Shown here piece by piece: positions 7,956-16,700 of a stretch of DNA of 56,569 nucleotides. The notes under the pieces are model-generated. The model was not told where the DNA came from and made no database searches. It saw only the letters and a list, made by a program, of their open reading frames with translations. Source of the DNA: Streptomyces scabichelini (GTDB lineage Bacteria; Actinomycetota; Actinomycetes; Streptomycetales; Streptomycetaceae); contig NZ_JAAKZY010000044.1 in NCBI RefSeq assembly GCF_011045015.1, forward strand, positions 1 to 56,569, read 5' to 3'. The translations under genes were made by a program, and so were the position numbers. How positions within the stretch are numbered: position 1 is the first letter of the stretch; every line of letters starts with the position of its first letter.

Positions 7956-8534
7956 GTGCTGAGGATTGTGAACCGTGTTCTGGTGGGGCTCGTGGGCCTG
8001 CTCCTGATCGTGGGCGGCGGCTCCGTGCTCGCGGTGGGCCTCGGCCTCGAGCCGCCCTCGTGGTGGATCCACGACGGGCAGCGGGACGTGCTGCTGAGCG
8101 ATGCGGACCGGACGCGCTGGCGGGACGACAGCTGGTGGTGGCCCACCGTCATCGCCGTGCTCGCCGTCGCCGTGCTGCTCGCCCTGTGGTGGCTGACGGC
8201 GGTGCTGCGGCGGCGCCGGCTCGCCGAGGTGCTCGTCGATACGGGCGACGGGGAGGGCGCGCTGCTGCGCGGGCGGGCCCTGGAGGGCGTACTGGCCAGT
8301 GAGGCGGGCGCGCTGGACGGCGTGCAGCGCGCGCAGACGGCGCTGACCGGGCGGCGCAGCACCCCTCAGGCGCGGGTCCACCTGCTCCTCGAACCGCACG
8401 CCGACCCCGGCGACGCGCTGACCCGCCTGACGACGGAGGCACTCGCCCACGCCAGGGACTCCGCCGGCCTGGCCGCGCTGCCCGCGGAGGTACGCCTCCG
8501 CGGGGCCAAGCACCGGGCGGAACGGGTCAGTTAG
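7956..8534 (+). CDS. amaP: AmaP-like alkaline shock membrane anchor protein
   Basis: A 192-residue protein with two membrane helices (VGLVGLLLIVGGGSVLAVGL, residues about 9-31; and VIAVLAVAVLLALWWLTAVL, about 65-86) separated by a short Trp-rich external loop, then a cytoplasmic domain of about 105 residues. This is the architecture of AmaP, which tethers Asp23 to the membrane in Staphylococcus. GTG 7956 follows AAGGGGTGA. It is the last gene of the Asp23 operon and is followed by a dispersed intergenic repeat. Confidence 0.82.
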   Translation: MLRIVNRVLVGLVGLLLIVGGGSVLAVGLGLEPPSWWIHDGQRDVLLSDADRTRWRDDSWWWPTVIAVLAVAVLLALWWLTAVLRRRRLAEVLVDTGDGEGALLRGRALEGVLASEAGALDGVQRAQTALTGRRSTPQARVHLLLEPHADPGDALTRLTTEALAHARDSAGLAALPAEVRLRGAKHRAERVS

Positions 8535-8570
8535 GGCGCGCCCGAAGGGGCAGGCCCCCGAAGGGGGGCG

Positions 8571-8647
8571 TGCCCCTTAGGGGCGCGGGGCTGTATCAAT
8601 TTGCGGCTCCGCCGCGTGGGCGCGACCAGCCACAACGGACCCGCAGA
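8571..8647 (+). repeat. Dispersed Streptomyces intergenic element, copy 2
   Basis: The core runs GCCCCTTAGGGGCGCGGGGC, then TGCGGCTCCGCCGCGTGGGC and GCGACCAGCCACAACGGACC. The copy at 49731-49808 agrees with it at almost every position. It contains the palindrome GCGGCTCCGCCGC and lies between the ends of two convergent genes. Confidence 0.75.
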
Positions 8648-8666
8648 CACACAACTACCCCGCCGT

Positions 8667-9422
8667 TCAGAACCCGCGCCGAGCCCCACCATCAACCGGA
8701 ACCATGATCCCCGTCAGATAAGACGCAGCCGGCGACAGCAGGAACGCGGCCGTGCGGCCGAACTCCTCCGGCGTGCCATAGCGGCGCAGCGGAATGCGGG
8801 ACTCGTTGGCCGCGCGCGTGACCTCCGGCTCGGGGGACAGGGCGTCGAGTTCGCGGACGCGGTCCGTGTCGATACGGGCCGGGAGCAGGCCGACGACACG
8901 GATGCCGCGCGGCCCGAGCTCGTCCGAGAGCGACTTGGCGAAGCCCGCGAGGCCCGGGCGCAGGCCATTGGAGATGGTCAGGCCCGGGATCGGCTCGTAC
9001 ACCGAACCGGAGAGTACAAAACCGATGACGCCGCCCTCGACGAGCTCCGCGGCCGCCGCACGGGCCAGCCGGACCGCGCCCAGGAAGACGGACTCGAACG
9101 CCGACTGCCACTGCTCGTCGGTGTTGTCGGCGGCGAAGCCGGGCGCCGGGCCGCCGACGCTGATCAGGATGCCGTCGAAGCCGCCGAAGCGCTCGCGCGC
9201 GGCCGCTATCACGCTCGTCGAGGCCGCGGGGTCGGCATTGTCCATGGCGACCCCGTGAGCGTTCGGGCCGAGTGCCGCTGCGGCCTCGGCCACCATCTTC
9301 TCGTCCCGGCCCGTGATGATCACCTTCGCGCCGTCGGCGAGGAGTTCCCGCGCGGAGGCGTTGCCCAGGCCGCGGGTGGCCCCGGTGACGACGTAGACAC
9401 GGTCTTTCAGTCCAAGATCCAT
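8667..9422 (-). CDS. SDR family NAD(P)-dependent oxidoreductase
   Basis: A 251-residue classical short-chain dehydrogenase. Seen: the dinucleotide-binding TGATRGLGNAS near residue 13, the D-N in VAMDNADPAAS, and SVGGPAPG in place of the usual NNAG. Where the catalytic Tyr-x-x-x-Lys is expected (after LSGSVYEPIPGLTISNGLRP) there is no YxxxK; asparagine-glycine-leucine sits there instead. It may therefore be a divergent or inactive SDR, of the type with an altered active site. It ends with PVDGGARRGF. The gene starts 5 bases after the GH15 stop, so both are one operon. Confidence 0.88.
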   Translation of the reverse strand: MDLGLKDRVYVVTGATRGLGNASARELLADGAKVIITGRDEKMVAEAAAALGPNAHGVAMDNADPAASTSVIAAARERFGGFDGILISVGGPAPGFAADNTDEQWQSAFESVFLGAVRLARAAAAELVEGGVIGFVLSGSVYEPIPGLTISNGLRPGLAGFAKSLSDELGPRGIRVVGLLPARIDTDRVRELDALSPEPEVTRAANESRIPLRRYGTPEEFGRTAAFLLSPAASYLTGIMVPVDGGARRGF

Positions 9423-9427
9423 GGCCC

Positions 9428-11323
9428 CTATCCTGCCTCCTCCTCGTCGAACAGGGCGAGGGCTGTGCCCACCAGGCCGATATGGCTGAACGCCTGCGGG
9501 AAGTTGCCGAGCTGACGGCCCCTGACGGGGTCGTACTCCTCGGACAGCAGCCCCACATCGTTGCAGAGCGCGACCAGGCGCTCGAACAGCTCGCGCGCCT
9601 CCTTCGTACGCCCCGTCATATGCAGCGCGTCCGCGAGCCAGAACGAGCAGACCAGGAACGCGCCCTCACGGCCCGGCAGCCCGTCGATGACCGTCTGCTC
9701 CGAGGTGTACCGGCGCAGAAAGCCGTCGTGCCCGAGTTCGTCGCGCACCGCGTCGATCGTGCCGACGACCCGCGGATCGTCCGGCGGCAGAAAGCCGAGG
9801 CGGGGGATGAGGAGCAGCGAGGCGTCCAGTTCGCGGGAACCGTAGAACTGCGTGAAGGTGTTCCGCTCCGGGTCGTAGCCGCGCTCGCACACCTCCCGGT
9901 GCACCTCGTCGCGCATCGCGCGCCACTGGTCCGGGTCGCCGCTGAGGCCGGGGTTCTCCTCCAGGGTGCGGACGGTGCGGTCGGCGGCCACCCACACCAT
10001 GATCTTCGAGTGCACGAAGTGGCGGCGCGGGCCGCGGACTTCCCACAGCCCCTCGTCGGGCCTGCGCCAGGCCGACCGCAGGAACTCCATCAGAGCCTGC
10101 CGCAGATGCCACATGTCCGGCTTCACGGGCAGGCCGGCGCGCTGCGCGAGCGTGAGGGAGTCGATGACCTCGCCGTACACGTCGAGCTGCCACTGCCGTA
10201 CGGCGTCGTTGCCGACCCGGACCGGGCCCGTGCAGCGGAATCCGGGCAGCCACGTCACCTCGTACTCGGGGATCCGCCGCTCGCCCGCGAGGCCGTACAT
10301 GATCTGCAGGTCCGCCGGGTCGCCCGCGGCCGCGCGCAGCAGCCAGTCGCGCCAGGCCTCGGCCTCCTCGTGGTAGCCGCAGGCCAGCAGCGCGCCCAGG
10401 GTGAGCGTGGAGTCGCGCAGCCAGCAGTGGCGGTAGTCCCAGTTGCGTACACCGCCGAGTTCCTCCGGGAGAGAGGTCGTGGGGGCCGCGACGATGCCGC
10501 CGGTCGGCTCGTACGTGAGAGCTTTGAGGGTGATCAGGGAGCGGATGACCGCGTCCCGGTGCGGACCCCGGTAGCGGCAGTGGGCCGCCCACGCCCGCCA
10601 GTCCTCGACGCTGGAGGCCAGCGCCTCGTGCGGGTCGATGAGCGGGGGGCGCGGCTCGTGCGAGGGGTGCCAGGTCATCACAAAGGCGACCTTCTGGCCC
10701 TCGGTGATCGTGAACTCCGAGTGCGTGCCGTAGTCCTTGCCCCATGTGCGCACCTCGGGCTCGCTGCGCAGCCACACCGAGTCCGGGCCCGCCACGGCCA
10801 CCCGATGGCCGTCCGCCCTGCGCATCCACGGCATGATCGAGCCGTAGTCGAAGCGCAGCCGCAGCGTGCTGCGCATGGTCACGCTGCCCTTGAGCCCTTC
10901 GACGACGCGTACGACATCGGGGGCGCGGTCGCGCTGCGGCATCAGGTCGGTGACGCGGACCGTGCCGTCGGCGGTCTCCCACTCGGAGTCGAGTACGAGC
11001 GACTCCGGCCGGTACGCCCGCCGTGTGCAGGCGCCCGCTCCCTTCGGGGCGATCCTCCAGTGACCGTTCTCCTCGTCGCCCAGCAGCTTCGCGAAGCAGG
11101 CCGCCGAGTCGAACCGTGGCAGGCACAGCCAGTCGATCGATCCGTCCCGCCCGACCAGGGCGGCGGTCTGGCGGTCGCCGATGAGCGCGTAGTCCTCGAT
11201 GGCGGGGACGGTCCTGTCGGCCTTCTTGGCTTCGCGGGGCGGCGCGTCGGGCTCTTTGGACGCGTTCGGCGTGCTGGGCGCACTGGTCGCGCCGGGTGTG
11301 TCGGGCTCGTTGGATGAGTGCAC
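9428..11323 (-). CDS. Glycoside hydrolase family 15 protein (glucoamylase/trehalase-like)
   Basis: A 631-residue protein. After a Ser/Pro/Ala-rich tail (about 45 residues) comes the trehalase-like N-terminal domain (AIEDYALIGDRQTAALVGRD, GSIDWLCLPRFDS), then the alpha/alpha-barrel GH15 domain with GGVRNWDYRHCWLRDS (substrate site), GYHEEAEAWRDWLLR, DEGLWEVRGP (the general-acid Glu region) and a final YDP-rich segment FSHIGLVG. Intracellular actinobacterial members act on alpha-glucans or trehalose; I cannot tell which. I chose GTG 11323 because the frame further upstream only translates the minisatellite. GGGAA lies about 10 bases upstream. It is followed at once by the SDR gene. Confidence 0.9.
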   Translation of the reverse strand: MHSSNEPDTPGATSAPSTPNASKEPDAPPREAKKADRTVPAIEDYALIGDRQTAALVGRDGSIDWLCLPRFDSAACFAKLLGDEENGHWRIAPKGAGACTRRAYRPESLVLDSEWETADGTVRVTDLMPQRDRAPDVVRVVEGLKGSVTMRSTLRLRFDYGSIMPWMRRADGHRVAVAGPDSVWLRSEPEVRTWGKDYGTHSEFTITEGQKVAFVMTWHPSHEPRPPLIDPHEALASSVEDWRAWAAHCRYRGPHRDAVIRSLITLKALTYEPTGGIVAAPTTSLPEELGGVRNWDYRHCWLRDSTLTLGALLACGYHEEAEAWRDWLLRAAAGDPADLQIMYGLAGERRIPEYEVTWLPGFRCTGPVRVGNDAVRQWQLDVYGEVIDSLTLAQRAGLPVKPDMWHLRQALMEFLRSAWRRPDEGLWEVRGPRRHFVHSKIMVWVAADRTVRTLEENPGLSGDPDQWRAMRDEVHREVCERGYDPERNTFTQFYGSRELDASLLLIPRLGFLPPDDPRVVGTIDAVRDELGHDGFLRRYTSEQTVIDGLPGREGAFLVCSFWLADALHMTGRTKEARELFERLVALCNDVGLLSEEYDPVRGRQLGNFPQAFSHIGLVGTALALFDEEEAG

Positions 11324-11418
11324 GGGTGGCGGGTTCCCGTCACGTCGGGTGACCAATCCGGGCGGGAGCCGTGTCGGCGGTCGGAGCTGTGGGGCCGGGC
11401 CGGTGTCGCTTCCGGCGG

Positions 11419-11708
11419 TAATGGCTATACGGCGGCCGTGTCGTCTCCGGGCGTAATGGCTATATGGCGGCCGTGTCGTCTCCGGGCGTAATGGCTGTAC
11501 GGCGGCCGGTGTCGCTTCAGGGCGTAATGGCTGTACGGCGGCCGGTGTCGCTGAAGCCGCCGAGGCCTTGTGTCTTCGCCGGGACGGCGTGCTTCCGGCG
11601 GTAATGGCTATACGGCGGCCGTGTCGTCTCCGGGCGTAATGGCTGTACGGCGGCCGGTGTCGTCTCCGGGCGTAACGCTTATACGGTGGCCGGTGTCGAC
11701 TCCGGCGA
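11419..11708. repeat. 35-36 bp minisatellite between GH15 and SURF1
   Basis: Seven unit starts (TAATGGCTRTACGGCGGCC, R = A or G) occur at 11419, 11454, 11489, 11525, 11602, 11637 and 11673. Units are 35 or 36 bases and end in GTGTCGTCTCCGGGCG; the fourth unit holds a 41-base insertion of different sequence (around 11557-11600). The seventh unit overlaps the 3' end of the SURF1 gene and supplies its last codons and stop, so the array probably grew from that gene end. The stretch 11324-11678 has no convincing gene. Confidence 0.9.
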
Positions 11709-12470
11709 TTCCGTCTTCGCCGCGGCCTCCGCCCGCTCACGGCGCTCACGGCGGACCAGGATCACCCAGCCCACGGGGACGCCCGCGGCGAAGAGCCACC
11801 ACTGGATGGCGTACGCGTAGTTCAGCGCGGCGTCCTCGTTGCCGGGCCTGCCGATCAGCTCCGGCGTGCCGCCCTTCGGCGCGGGTGCTGTCTGCACGAT
11901 GTAGCCGCCGAGAGCCTGCACGCCGAGGCGACGGGCCTCCTGCGCGCTGTTGATCAGCATGATCTGCCGGTCCGGCAGTCCCTTGATGTCCTTGATGCCG
12001 CTCGCCTCGGTCGTCTCGTCGGGCATGAGCCGCCCGGTGACGGTGATCTCGCCGCGGGGCGGTGCGGGGATCTTGGGGAACGCCGTCTGGGTCGGGGCCC
12101 CGGGGATCCAGCCCCGGTTGACGAGCAGGACCTTGCCGTCTTCGAGGACGAAGGGGGTCAGGACGTGGTAGCCGACCTCGTCGTCGGAGTTGGTGCGGCG
12201 GCGGACGACGACCTCGTCGTCGGTGTCGAAGCGGCCCTTCGCGGTCACGTTGCGGTACCGCTCGTCGGTGGTGACGCTGTGGCCGGGAGAGGTGAGCTTC
12301 TCCACGGGCACCGGCTTGGCGCCCAGCGCCTCGGAGACCAGCTGGTTCCGGGCGGTGCGCTCCTCGTAGCGGTGCATCTGCCAGATGCCCAGCCTGATCA
12401 TCGTGGGGATGAGGAGCAGGGCGACCAGCGTGAGGATCACCCACTGCCGGGACAACAGGAAGCGGTACAC
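11679..12470 (-). CDS. SURF1 family cytochrome oxidase assembly protein
   Basis: A 263-residue membrane protein with the SURF1 layout: N-terminal helix (QWVILTLVALLLIPTMIRLG), LGIWQMHRYEER, an extracytoplasmic domain holding GYHVLTPFVLEDGKVLLVNR and RGWIPG, and a C-terminal helix (YAIQWWLFAAGVPVGWVILV) with basic tail. SURF1 helps heme insertion or assembly of aa3-type oxidase. GTG 12470 (protein start YRFLLSRQW) is preferred over GTG 12491, because the latter touches the base of a strong hairpin. The last codons lie in the minisatellite, so the C terminus may vary between strains. Confidence 0.9.
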   Translation of the reverse strand: MYRFLLSRQWVILTLVALLLIPTMIRLGIWQMHRYEERTARNQLVSEALGAKPVPVEKLTSPGHSVTTDERYRNVTAKGRFDTDDEVVVRRRTNSDDEVGYHVLTPFVLEDGKVLLVNRGWIPGAPTQTAFPKIPAPPRGEITVTGRLMPDETTEASGIKDIKGLPDRQIMLINSAQEARRLGVQALGGYIVQTAPAPKGGTPELIGRPGNEDAALNYAYAIQWWLFAAGVPVGWVILVRRERRERAEAAAKTESPESTPATV

Positions 12471-12491
12471 GCTATCGACGGTACCCCGCAC

Positions 12492-12532
12492 GCGTCGGCC
12501 CCCGGCGGGAGGGTCCCGCCGAGGGCCGACGC
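12492..12532 (-). terminator. Strong hairpin upstream of SURF1
   Basis: A 19-bp stem with one mismatch (left GCGTCGGCCC at 12492-12501 continuing to 12510, loop GGG, right arm 12514-12532). It separates the short CxxC ORF from SURF1, both on the minus strand, and probably ends transcription from the exonuclease side. Confidence 0.65.
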
Positions 12533-12563
12533 ACGCCCGCAGACGTTCGGACTCTGTGGACGT

Positions 12564-12647
12564 TCAGACTCCGTCGTGCATCACGCCCTGCGCGTGCACC
12601 TCGAACGTCATGCCGTAGTCGTTCCCGCAGACCTCGCAACGTGCCAT
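12564..12647 (-). CDS. Very short CxxC protein, possibly truncated
   Basis: A 27-residue ORF, starting MARCEVCGNDYGMTFEVHAQ and ending GVMHDGV. The opening, with CEVCGND, resembles the N terminus of small Streptomyces zinc-ribbon-like proteins that I remember as being about 60-70 residues long with further CxxC pairs. Here the frame stops before any second cysteine pair, so it looks truncated, or it is a natural short form. A 13-base direct repeat (GAGTCTGAACGTC / GAGTCCGAACGTC on the minus strand) lies over its stop. No good ribosome site precedes ATG 12647. Treat as tentative. Confidence 0.45.
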   Translation of the reverse strand: MARCEVCGNDYGMTFEVHAQGVMHDGV

Positions 12648-12727
12648 GCGCCACAGGGTGGGCCCGCCGCGGCGGCGCGGGCGAGCGGCCGCCGGGCGAG
12701 TCGCCCGCCAATCACCCGTACGCCCCG

Positions 12728-13729
12728 TCACGCCTCCGAGGCCGGCTCCACATCCAGAAGCAGCTGCCCGAAGGCCGCCTCGTCGACGACCGGAGTTCCG
12801 AACTGGCGGGCCTTGGCCGCCTTGGACGTACCGGAGTCCGGGTCGTTCGTGACGAGGAGGCTGGTGAGCCGGGACAGGCTCGTCGCGACATGCAGGCCGG
12901 CGTCGACGGCGCGGTCCTCCAGGAGCTCGCGGTCGACCGAGGTGTCCCCGGAGAACGCGATCCGCATGCCCTGCTTGAGTGGCTTGCCCGGTTCGTACCG
13001 GCCCGGGTTGGGGTAAGGGCACGCGGGCCGCTTGCGCGAGGGGCGCCAACTCCCGGACCCGTAACCGCCGTAGCCCCCGCCGCCGGACTGCCGGCCGATG
13101 CGCGGCGTGGAGCGGTCCGCCCACTCCGTGAGCGGCCGGCACTCGAGGAGTGGCAGTCGCAGGCCACCGCGCGCGGCGGCGTGCAGGCTCGGCCGGAACG
13201 CCTCGGCGAGCACGCGCGCGTCGTCCAGCGCGTGGTGCGCGCGCTGCTGCACCACGCCGAAGTGGGCTGCGAGCGACTCCAGTTTGTGGTTGGCCAGCGG
13301 CAGGCCCAGCTCCTTGGAGAGCGCGATGGTGCACAGCCGCTGACGGACCGGTGCCTCGCGCTCCGCGCGCGCGTACTCCCGCGCGATCATCGACCAGTCG
13401 AAGACGGCGTTGTGCGCGACGAGTACCCGGCCGTCGAGCCGGGCCGCGAACTCCTCGGCGATGTCCTGGAAAAGAGGCGCCCCTTCGAGGACGTCGCTCG
13501 TCAGACCGTGGATCCACACCGGGCCGGGATCCCGCTCCGGGTTGACCGTCGTGTACCAGTGGTCCTCCACCTCGCCGCGCGCGTCCAGCCGGTAGACCGC
13601 GGCCGACACTATGCGGTCGTCGCGGGCCAGGCCGGTGGTCTCCACGTCGACGACCGCGTATCCCTGCGGATACGCGGCCGGCCACGAGGCTGCGGACGCT
13701 GCGGTCGTGCGGTCTTCGAGCATGGTCAC
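12728..13729 (-). CDS. DEDDh 3'-5' exonuclease with C-terminal BRCT-like domain
   Basis: A 333-residue protein. Exonuclease motifs: ExoI VVDVETTG (D and E ligands), ExoII VAHNAVFDWSM (D ligand) and ExoIII HHALDDARV (H and D), the pattern of DnaQ/pol III epsilon-type exonucleases. After a Gly/Ser/Arg-rich linker (SGGGGYGGYGSGSW) the C-terminal 90 residues look like a BRCT domain (GMRIAFSGDTSVDREL, SLLVTNDPDSGTSKAAKARQ, GTPVVDEAAFGQLL). This two-domain form is common in actinobacteria and is probably a DNA-repair exonuclease. Start is GTG 13729 or ATG 13723; neither has a clear ribosome site. Confidence 0.9.
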   Translation of the reverse strand: MTMLEDRTTAASAASWPAAYPQGYAVVDVETTGLARDDRIVSAAVYRLDARGEVEDHWYTTVNPERDPGPVWIHGLTSDVLEGAPLFQDIAEEFAARLDGRVLVAHNAVFDWSMIAREYARAEREAPVRQRLCTIALSKELGLPLANHKLESLAAHFGVVQQRAHHALDDARVLAEAFRPSLHAAARGGLRLPLLECRPLTEWADRSTPRIGRQSGGGGYGGYGSGSWRPSRKRPACPYPNPGRYEPGKPLKQGMRIAFSGDTSVDRELLEDRAVDAGLHVATSLSRLTSLLVTNDPDSGTSKAAKARQFGTPVVDEAAFGQLLLDVEPASEA

Positions 13730-13792
13730 CGAGGATAAAGGGCGCGACTGACAGTCCGTTCGCCGGAGTCCGTTCGCGGCCGGTCAGGCCGG

Positions 13793-16700
13793 TCAGGATG
13801 TGAACTTGAGGCGCTCGGGCGGGAAGAGTTCGGCGCCTTTTACCCGGGTGCCGGAGAGGACGCTGACGGTGAGGTTCTGCAGTCCCGCGAGAGGCGCCAG
13901 GTTGATGGAGCCCGTGCAACGGGACAACCGCAGATGCCGTAGCCCGGTCAGAGACGTCAAGGGTTCGAGTCCGGAACCGAGTTCGCATTCGCCGAGGGCG
14001 ATTTCGGCCAGCTCATGATGCCGGGCGAGCGCAGCCGGCTCGACCGTGGCCTGCAGGATCTCGAGCTCCTTCAACCGAGGGACGTGCTCGAGTCGGGCCA
14101 GCTGTGCGGTCTGTCGGTAGCCGGAGACGGACAGTGCGTTGAGAGCCGGCCAGCGCTCGATGCCGTCGAGATCGATCTTTCTTGCCTTTGTGTGGAGGCC
14201 GAGCCTGGTGAGAGTGTCTCCGGCCGGGATGTCCGCCACGCATGCCGTTTTGGCGGGGACAAAGCCGAGCGTCAGCGCGGCAAGGTCTTGGAGTTCGGCG
14301 AGCGGAGCCAGGGATACGTCTGGTGAGAGTTGTTCGAGATAGAGCGTCCGGACAGGAAGCGCCCGCAGTGGGCCGAGATCATGTACTCGAGGACATTCGT
14401 AGATGCCGAGCAGCTTCAGCTGTGCCAACGCTGCCAAAGGGGACAGGTCATGAAGTGAGGGATCCTGGGTGAGGAACAACACTTTCGTCTTCGTGCGTGA
14501 GGCGATCACTTCAGGGATTCCATGCTCGCCCATGAGCTGGAAGCAGTCGATGTGATCCAGCTCTTTGAGAGCAGCCACCTCTTCAGATGTGCGAACACAG
14601 AGGGCGACGTCGTCCAACGGAGCATGCGCCAGCACTGTCTCGGCGTACTCCTGTGTGTCAAAGGCACTCCAGCTGTAGGCGAGCTGGGCGCCGACCTGGG
14701 GCCGTGTGTCACTCCTGAACCGCGTGATGACCCCCAGCGCCGAGTCACCGCCGATCAATGTCGCCGTGCACACCACCGCCGCCGCAGTCGAGGCGTCCAG
14801 CCCATCCGGCCCCGGCAGCAGTTCCAACACCAACTCGCCCACCTTCGCGAGCTCCGCCGCATCGGCCAGAGACCGCGGCGGCATCAGTTCCCCGGTGAGG
14901 GCTTCGACCTCGGCCCGCACCGCAGGATCAAGCTCAGGCGCATGCTGCAGGCACGTGGCAGCGAGAAGCACCAACCGCTGCCGGTACCGCTGCCCGCTGT
15001 CCGCCCGCTCCAGCAACTGCCGCAGCAACTGCCCCCGTTCCTCGACGCGCGCGTGCCCCACGGCCATCCGCACCACGTCGTCCCACTGGTCGTGGTGCGC
15101 GTGCAGTGCGAGTACGCCGAAGTCGCGGGCCTCCACGGCCGCCTTGGCCCCCAGGTAGTCCCGGAACGTGCGGTGGACGAAGTCCACGGAGCCGGGTACC
15201 GGCTCACGGAGGAGACCACTGCGGATCAGCAGGTGGGAGAAGACCTGTGCGGCGTCACCCTGCTCCCGAACCTGGGGCATCACCGCGAGCCACTCGTCGA
15301 TCATCTCGATGGCGTCGGCCCGGAACGCCTCCATCTGCCCGTTGCGGATCAGCCAGTACGCGAGCCGCTGGAGCAGCGCGGTCTGCTCCTCACGGCTCAG
15401 CGTGACGCCCTCGACGTCCGTGATCTCGCGCTCCGTGTCGCGGCGTACGAGCAGCATGTCGAGGGCGGCGTCGTACAACTCCTTGCGGGCACGGGGGAGT
15501 TGCATGCGGCGGTCGTGATTCAGGGCGCAGAGCAGGGCGCACATGAGGGGGTTGGTGGCGAGCCGGCCGAGGTCCCGGCGGGTCGCCACGGCCTGGACGA
15601 GCCCTCTTTCGCAGGTGTCCAGCCGGTCCCGCTCGACGTCGGACAGACACTCCTGCCGTGCCGAGTCGTGCCAGTGCCCGATGAACGCGCGGATGTCGTG
15701 CCGCTCCATGGGGAGCAGGGAATGCGCCGTGAAACCCTGGCCCGCCAGCCAGTCCTCGCGTACGGCGGACGGCCGCATCGTGACGACATACCGAGCCCGG
15801 GGGAAGGCCGCGATGAGTTTCTTCAGCCACTTCTCCGTGCGGATCCGCAAACGCCTCGGCACCTCGTCGACACCGTCGACCAGTACCAACCCCCGCCCCC
15901 TGACCAGCACATCCTCGACCCAGCCGTAGGGGGCGTCCAGGGGCACACCGGAGGCGGGCAGGAAATCGCCCGGCCGGGGCGGTTCGTCAAGCGTGTTGAA
16001 CGACCGCAGCCGCAACACGAAGGGAACGCAGCGGTTCCAGTCGGCGAGTTCGGGACCGAAGCTGCGGCGGGCCGCGTTGAGCGCGAGCCACTGGACGAGG
16101 GTCGACTTGCCGGAGCCCGCCGGGCCTAGCAGGACGAGCCGGTTGCAGTCGGCCAGCACCTGTTCCACCTTGACGGGGGTCTGCGCGCGCTGGGGCAGAC
16201 CGGGCCGGTCCCGGCGCGTGTCATCGGTGTGCTGGCCGCTCACGGCGAGGCTGATGTACGCCGTGTCGAGTGACCATTCGGCGCGGGAGCGGTTGCCGAG
16301 GGTGATCCCGTAGAGCTCCATACGGCCGTGGGTCTCGGCTATGAACCGCGCGTACCGTTCCTCGAAGCCGAGCGCCACGGCCTCGGGTTTGGGGACTCGC
16401 AGCTCGCGCAGCAGCTCCTCGGCCCGCCCCGCGCGCCGCGTCTGCTCGACCGCCGCACGGGCCGCGAACGACGGATGGGCGGTGAGCTGTTCGACGAGAT
16501 GGGCGCAGCAGCGGGTGAGGAGGTCGGCGTAGAGGTCGCGGGCCTGCTCGGTGAGGTCCGAGGGGGCGGCGCCCAAGGAGTCGCGTACGCGCGCGGGATC
16601 CAGGTCCAGTGCGAACAACTGCTCCGCGTCGAGCGGGCCCGCCGCCGCGAAGGTGTCCTCCACGGCGAGGGCGGCGGCCAGGCGCTCGTGGTTGGGGAGG

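Noticed and set aside
11419..11708. CRISPR array, because the repeat period is 35-36 bp.
   Set aside because: Units follow each other directly with no unique spacers, and there are no cas genes.
11324..11749. N-terminal extension of the GH15 gene through the minisatellite.
   Set aside because: It would translate repeat units as Arg/His-rich peptide; GH15 conserved sequence starts after GTG 11323.
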